A DNA stretch of 64,000 bases from Pseudonocardiales bacterium (GTDB taxonomy: Bacteria; Actinomycetota; Actinomycetes; Mycobacteriales; Pseudonocardiaceae): NCBI GenBank assembly GCA_019247305.1, contig JAFAPC010000016.1:33718-97717 (forward strand). The letters run 5' to 3'. The position numbers and the translations under genes are program-made. The notes beneath the pieces were generated by a model. It was given only the letters and a program-made list of their open reading frames with translations. It made no database searches and was not told the origin of the DNA. Of this stretch, positions 60,470 through 64,000 are shown piece by piece; position 1 is the stretch's first letter, and the number at the start of each line of letters is the position of its first letter.

Positions 60470-60541
60470 GGGCGCATAGCTCAGCGGAAGAGCGCTCGCC
60501 TTACAAGCGAGAGGCCGCAGGTTCGACCCCTGCTGCGCCCA
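60470..60541 (+). tRNA. tRNA-Val (anticodon TAC)
   Basis: gggcgca/tgcgccc acceptor stem, D-arm gctcagcggaagagc, anticodon stem ctcgc/gcgag with loop cttacaa (anticodon TAC) and T-arm gcaggttcgacccctgc. Discriminator A, CCA not encoded. 72 nt. An integrase gene begins 68 bp beyond its 3' end, so this is the probable attachment site of the element that follows. Confidence 0.95.
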
Positions 60542-60560
60542 CCGTCTTGACCAGCACAAA

Positions 60561-60591
60561 CAGCACCCGCCGGGCAGCCCGGCGGGTGCTG
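60561..60591. terminator. strong hairpin between tRNA-Val and the integrase gene
   Basis: cagcacccgccggg (60561-60574) pairs perfectly with cccggcgggtgctg (60578-60591) around a 3-nt loop. It can end both the tRNA transcript and the convergent integrase transcript. Two direct copies of tggtctcagt follow at 60592-60601 and 60604-60613, the second overlapping the integrase stop. Confidence 0.8.
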
Positions 60592-60608
60592 TGGTCTCAG
60601 TTTTGGTC

Positions 60609-61907
60609 TCAGTCGGTCTTCCACAGCAGGGTTTCGACCTGCTGTGCGATGCCTGTGACGAGCTCGGGCGGGATGTGCTGATACCGCGTCGTCATGGATA
60701 TCTGTGACCAGCCCATGAGTTCCATGACCGCGCGGGTTGGGACGCCGAGCACCAGGAGCATGGTCGCTGCCGTGTGGCGTGCGTCGTGCAGCCGGGCATC
60801 GCGTACCCCCGCCGACCTGAGCAGCGCTTTCCACTCGTCGTGATCGGCCCGTGGATCGATAGGGCGGCCGTTGGGTTGGGTGAAGACCCAACCACCTTCC
60901 TGCCACAGCTCCGCAGCGCGCTCACGTTCCGTGGCTTGGGCTTCTCGATGCTCGCGTAGTGCGCGGAGCAGCGGACCGGGGATGCCCACCGTCCGCTTGC
61001 CAGCGCGTGATTTCACCTCGACCTCGACTAGTCCGCCGCCCCGCCGCAGAGGGCAGCTACTTGCGTGCCGCGTGCAGTTCGACGGGCAGGGTGGCGGGCA
61101 CTTCGTGTGACGCTGGCAGTCCTTCGGGCACGGCTTGGTCTTGTGGAGCCGGGCACCACAGGCGTGCGGGTCCGAGCAGCCGTGCTCCCACTTGTGCCGC
61201 TGAAGCTGTTTCGGTGTACGCAGCAGGCCGTTATCAAGGTCCAATCGGTGCCACTTCAACCCGAGTGCCTCACCTTTTCGGAGCCCGAGTGACAACGCGA
61301 TCGCGAATCGGACACCGTTCCTCCGGTTAGCGGCGGCGGCTAGCAGCCGCTTTGCTTCCTCGACGGTGAAGGGCTCGATTTCTTCCTCCTCCACTCGTGG
61401 CGCCTTTGCCAGTTGGGCGGGGTTTCGTGTGATGTGGCCGCGCCGGACCGCCTCGTTTAGCGCGGTTTTGATGGTGCGATGCGCCTGGTGCGCCGTACCG
61501 GGAGCGCTGCCGGTCGCGACCATCCGCGAGTACAATTTCTCTAGATGCTCCGGCTTGAGTGTATCCAGGCGGTGAGCGCCAATCTTCGGTATCAGGTGCT
61601 TGTACACCGCTGCGCGATACCCAACCAGTGTCGTAGGTCGGACCGCCGGTCTCGCGATCTCTTCTACCCAATGCGTGAGCCACGCCTTCACAGTCCAACC
61701 ACCCGCCCTACGCACACGGCCGGTATCGCGCTGTTTCTCTAGGTCCTGAACCTTACGCGTGACTTCCGCCTCGGACCTACCGCGTACGTGGCGCCGGTCG
61801 GGCTTGCCGTCATCCCGGACACCCATCGTGACACGCCCGTGCCAGCATCCATCGTTGCCTTCGTAGATACTCGAACGGCCGTTCGGCTTACGAGTCTTTT
61901 TCTCCAT
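60609..61907 (-). CDS. int: tyrosine site-specific integrase with Cys-rich insertion
   Basis: 432 aa. N-terminal AP2-like arm-binding region (GCWHGRVTMGVRDDGKPDRR), SAM-like core-binding domain (WLTHWVEEIARPAVRPTTLV), then the catalytic domain with Arg in ALSLGLRKGEALGLKWHRLD, His-x-x-Arg in LHDARHTAATMLL and Tyr in SMTTRYQHIPPE. Between the Arg and the His-x-x-Arg box is an insertion of about 45 residues with some ten Cys (CSDPHACG, CPKDCQRHTKCPPPCPSNC), a likely zinc-binding knuckle. Start ATG 61907. Catalyses integration and excision at the tRNA. Confidence 0.93.
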   Translation of the reverse strand: MEKKTRKPNGRSSIYEGNDGCWHGRVTMGVRDDGKPDRRHVRGRSEAEVTRKVQDLEKQRDTGRVRRAGGWTVKAWLTHWVEEIARPAVRPTTLVGYRAAVYKHLIPKIGAHRLDTLKPEHLEKLYSRMVATGSAPGTAHQAHRTIKTALNEAVRRGHITRNPAQLAKAPRVEEEEIEPFTVEEAKRLLAAAANRRNGVRFAIALSLGLRKGEALGLKWHRLDLDNGLLRTPKQLQRHKWEHGCSDPHACGARLHKTKPCPKDCQRHTKCPPPCPSNCTRHASSCPLRRGGGLVEVEVKSRAGKRTVGIPGPLLRALREHREAQATERERAAELWQEGGWVFTQPNGRPIDPRADHDEWKALLRSAGVRDARLHDARHTAATMLLVLGVPTRAVMELMGWSQISMTTRYQHIPPELVTGIAQQVETLLWKTD

Positions 61908-61921
61908 AGATGTGGAGCCCC

Positions 61922-62212
61922 CTAAACGACGTTCTGTTCAGCGATGAGGCGGTCGGCGTAGTCGTTCACCGCGTCGATGTGGATACGACGCAATCGGCCA
62001 ATTACCACGGACTCGACATCGCCGGTTCTGATGAGCTTGCACATGAGAGTCCGGCCGATCCCGAGCCGCTCAGCGGCTTCCTCGATCGTCAGCAGGACGC
62101 GCTCGGGCGTCACGCGGGGTGTGGGTACCTCGGGTGCTGGCTGGTCGGCCACGAGCGCAGTGAGCCGAGCGAGGATGTGGGCGATCTCAGCGGTCCGTTC
62201 GTCAGCAGTCAT
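61922..62212 (-). CDS. excisionase-like helix-turn-helix protein
   Basis: 96 aa. The C-terminal half RVLLTIEEAAERLGIGRTLM then CKLIRTGDVESVVIGRLRRI is a MerR-like/excisionase winged helix. It lies 14 bp upstream of int and overlaps the DUF3631 stop by 4 nt, so int is its operon partner. Expected to steer the integrase toward excision. Confidence 0.85.
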   Translation of the reverse strand: MTADERTAEIAHILARLTALVADQPAPEVPTPRVTPERVLLTIEEAAERLGIGRTLMCKLIRTGDVESVVIGRLRRIHIDAVNDYADRLIAEQNVV

Positions 62213-63699
62213 GACGCACCCTCTAGGTCGGTGATATCCGCGACTGCCGCGACTTGGCTGCTCAGGTGGGTCGCGGCTGTGGTGGTGGTCGCGGATGTAT
62301 CCGCGACCTCGCCTGTGTCCGCGACCGGGTTGAGCTGCGCGGTCGCGGTGGTCGCGGCAGTCGCGGCTAGGGGCAGGTAGCGGCTCCAGGCGTCGGTGAG
62401 TCCGTCGGCTCCGTCGGCGCGGTAGCCTTTGAGGGCATGCCCGTTGATCTTGATGTCTTTAGATCTGACGCCGTATTTGCTCAGTTCGTGGCTGAGTCGG
62501 CGCGCGTCGAGGGGTTTGCCGTGGAGATCAGTCCAGTCGGACTCGTCGAGATTGTGGAGCGCGGTGAGGATGTCGGTGGTGGTCATGCGGTCGGTGTCGT
62601 GCGTGGTGAAGAGGTGTCGCAGGTCGGCCAGGAGCCGGATGCCGGGTGAGGTGATCTGTGGTCCGGTGTCCAGGACGAAGTGTCGGCAGGCACTCCGGGC
62701 GGTATCCGCCCAGTGGCCGCCGGCGGTGTCGGCGAGAGCCAGCAGGGGCTCCCAGATTTCGGCGGGTCGGTCGGTGACACCGTCGGGCAGGGTGGGTTGG
62801 GCGTCACCGAGTCGAGCACTGATGGAGTCGATCCAGGCGGTGAGGTGGTCTCGGAGGGGGTGGGCTTCGCGGGCTATCTGGCGTTCTCGGAAGGGTTCGA
62901 CGGGTTCATCACGGCGGCGTCGGCGCATATGGATGGTGATGGCGCGGGTGGTGATGGTGGAGGGCATGGCCCCGGCGATGCCGGCAAGGGCGGCGGGGGC
63001 GTAGACGGGGAACCGTTCCACTTTCATATTCTTGGCGTCGCCGACGCAGCGGGCGATAGTGGCGGATCGCTTGTAGCCGGCGTTGAGCAGGCCCCGGAGG
63101 TCTTCGTGGTTTCCTCCGTTTTTGGGGTTGAAAATCGCGTCCACCTCATCGAACAGCAGGGTGATGGGTCCTTGGGCGACGAGGCGGAACAGGGCAGCAG
63201 GGGTGGCGGAGATGGTCATCTCCGGTGCGCGGACCAGGTATTGGGCGACTTCGAGGACGCGGGTTTTCCCCGAGCCGGGTTCGGCGGAATCGAGGATGAG
63301 GCGGGGGGTGACGTAGAAGTGCTCCACCGCGTGGGTGTGGGCGTACCACAACGCCAGGGTCGGGGCGCAGTGCTCATGGGGGAACACCGAGAACCGGGTG
63401 ATAAACGCGTTGATCTCGTCGAGGATCTCGTGACCAGCCCGGACGGGAGTGCCGGTACGAGATAGGTGCAACCAGGTCAGTGGCCGGGCCGGGGTGGCCT
63501 CGGGCCGTGACTCATCCGGGCCCCCGCCCTGATCAGGTAGTGGTGGTACGGCTCGCTGGGTGTGCCAGGCGTGTTGGCAGGTCTCCGAGCAGAACTCATC
63601 AGAGACCGACGATCCCCGGGGTCCTCCGCAGTGCTGGCACGGGGGGGTGTCGAGCATGTGGTCGATGGTGGTGAGGGTGGTGGCCAGGTTCGGGCTCAT
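62209..63699 (-). CDS. DUF3631 domain ATPase of the integrative element
   Basis: 496 aa from ATG 63699 (frame open to 63795). N-terminal zinc ribbon (CQHCGGPRGSSVSDEFCSETC), P-loop LILDSAEPGSGKTRVLEVAQ, Walker B ITLLFDEVDAIFNPK, and a C-terminal DUF3631 domain (FTTHDTDRMTTTDILTALHN, LSKYGVRSKDIKINGHALKG). Such proteins are replication-associated helicase-like ATPases of actinobacterial mobile elements. The last 45 residues are Ala/Thr/Val/Asp repeats (TGEVADTSATTTTAATHLSS), encoded by a cluster of GTCGCGG/CCGCGAC heptamers. Confidence 0.85.
   Translation of the reverse strand: MSPNLATTLTTIDHMLDTPPCQHCGGPRGSSVSDEFCSETCQHAWHTQRAVPPLPDQGGGPDESRPEATPARPLTWLHLSRTGTPVRAGHEILDEINAFITRFSVFPHEHCAPTLALWYAHTHAVEHFYVTPRLILDSAEPGSGKTRVLEVAQYLVRAPEMTISATPAALFRLVAQGPITLLFDEVDAIFNPKNGGNHEDLRGLLNAGYKRSATIARCVGDAKNMKVERFPVYAPAALAGIAGAMPSTITTRAITIHMRRRRRDEPVEPFRERQIAREAHPLRDHLTAWIDSISARLGDAQPTLPDGVTDRPAEIWEPLLALADTAGGHWADTARSACRHFVLDTGPQITSPGIRLLADLRHLFTTHDTDRMTTTDILTALHNLDESDWTDLHGKPLDARRLSHELSKYGVRSKDIKINGHALKGYRADGADGLTDAWSRYLPLAATAATTATAQLNPVADTGEVADTSATTTTAATHLSSQVAAVADITDLEGAS
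62287..62306. repeat. 20-bp palindrome within a GTCGCGG/CCGCGAC cluster
   Basis: gtcgcggatgtatccgcgac has perfect 9-bp arms. Between about 62235 and 62366 the heptamer GTCGCGG or its complement occurs about nine times in both orientations. The region is coding (tail of the DUF3631 protein), so the repeats may reflect the Ala/Thr/Val/Asp peptide repeat, or may double as an iteron-like site. Confidence 0.5.
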
Positions 63700-64000
63700 G
63701 CGGCCCTCCGCGGACGGGTGCGGCGGGGGTTCGCGGCCCCGGCGCGCAGGCTGGTGGTGATGACCCGGGTCACTTCGCGGGGTGTGCAGTCGCACTCAGC
63801 GGTGATGAGGGCCTGGGCGGCGGTGGTGAGCTCAGCCTGGGCGGTGGTCTCATCGAGGAGGCCGGCGCCGACGAGTTGGCCCAGGGCGTAGGCGGCGCGG
63901 CACAGCACCGCGTTGTGCTGCCCTGGGGGCGCTGTCCGCACCCGGTGGCACTCACCAGCCAGGCGCAGCGGCGATGTAGCCGTGGGGGTTGGTGGTGGCC
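63696..64000 (-). CDS. C-terminus of probable bifunctional DNA primase/polymerase, cut by window end
   Basis: The frame is open from the window end to 63696 without a stop; a GTG at 63941 is internal rather than a start. It reads SPLRLAGECHRVRTAPPGQH, then NAVLCRAAYALGQLVGAGLL and ALITAECDCTPREVTRVITT, the C-terminal helical block of the prim-pol replicases of actinomycete integrative elements (from memory of the family). Overlaps the DUF3631 start by 4 nt. The catalytic prim-pol domain would lie beyond the window. Confidence 0.6.
   Translation of the reverse strand, partial: PPPTPTATSPLRLAGECHRVRTAPPGQHNAVLCRAAYALGQLVGAGLLDETTAQAELTTAAQALITAECDCTPREVTRVITTSLRAGAANPRRTRPRRAA

Larger units (their letters stand above)
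60542..64000 (-). mobile_element. integrated element at tRNA-Val (one end only)
   Basis: Directly after tRNA-Val come, all on the minus strand and tightly packed, a tyrosine integrase, an excisionase-like HTH protein, a DUF3631 ATPase and the C-terminus of a probable primase/polymerase. This order, reading toward the tRNA, is that of actinomycete integrative and conjugative elements (AICEs) or related satellites. The replication genes suggest autonomous replication after excision. The other end, transfer genes and the second att copy lie outside the window. Confidence 0.8.

Overview
The window is 64 kb of high-GC DNA from an actinobacterium. Gene content and order are closest to what I know from the mycobacteria/Pseudonocardiaceae branch; a member of the Pseudonocardiales is the most likely source (inference). 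Blocks that recall the M. tuberculosis order are ssbB-ettA-gdh, nei-rpiB, the DsbA-like oxidoreductase-pepN-DUF5130-ctaJ-HNH-glbO-aglA run, tig-clpP1-clpP2-clpX-folC, and fasR-fabD-fabH-acp-fabF-accD with aceE, DUF3052 and ahpE.

Layout. 0-13.2 kb: SSB (cut by the window edge), the ribosomal ATPase EttA, a TPR protein, the giant NAD-glutamate dehydrogenase, an SRPBCC protein, a Gly-rich membrane protein, an Nei-type glycosylase, ribose-5-phosphate isomerase B and a metallo-beta-lactamase-fold enzyme. 13.2-19.9 kb is an accessory island: an XRE/TPR regulator with a divergent 72-aa partner, a NACHT NTPase broken by frameshifts, two toxin-antitoxin-like pairs (RelE/DUF6247 and DUF4258/DUF2283) and a stray 113-bp piece of pepN. 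19.9-28.0 kb returns to core genes: a DsbA-like oxidoreductase, aminopeptidase N, DUF5130, cytochrome oxidase subunit CtaJ, an HNH nuclease, an MscS channel, truncated haemoglobin O and an alpha-glucosidase.

28.0-32.5 kb is a second accessory island: a RelE-type TA pair, a methyltransferase, a GntR/UTRA repressor facing strong palindromic operators and a decayed Pra-like gene (remnant of a pSAM2-type integrative element), two small orphan proteins, tRNA-Gly and tRNA-Pro, and a YefM/YoeB pair. 32.5-41.6 kb holds an EndoQ-UvrD fusion (a candidate deaminated-base repair enzyme), trigger factor, the two-subunit ClpP protease with ClpX, and FolC. 41.6-50 kb has AroE, a tightly coupled methyltransferase / GGDEF-EAL / DoxX operon, a secreted subtilase, DUF3145 and a 68-aa Gly/Tyr/Cys peptide gene with its own terminator. 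50-60.5 kb is the type II fatty-acid synthesis cluster with its regulator FasR, then pyruvate dehydrogenase E1, DUF3052 and peroxiredoxin AhpE.

From tRNA-Val (60.47 kb) to the window end lies one end of an integrated element on the minus strand: tyrosine integrase with a Cys-rich insertion, excisionase-like protein, DUF3631 ATPase and the C-terminus of a probable primase/polymerase. Its other end lies outside the window.

The most unusual items are the EndoQ-UvrD fusion, the KorSA/Pra-like operator module, the paralogous small proteins of the two accessory islands, the duplicated pepN fragment, the frameshifted NACHT gene, the Gly-rich peptide gene and the ~98-bp inverted-repeat unit at 49.4 kb. 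I see no CRISPR array, rRNA or insertion-sequence transposase.
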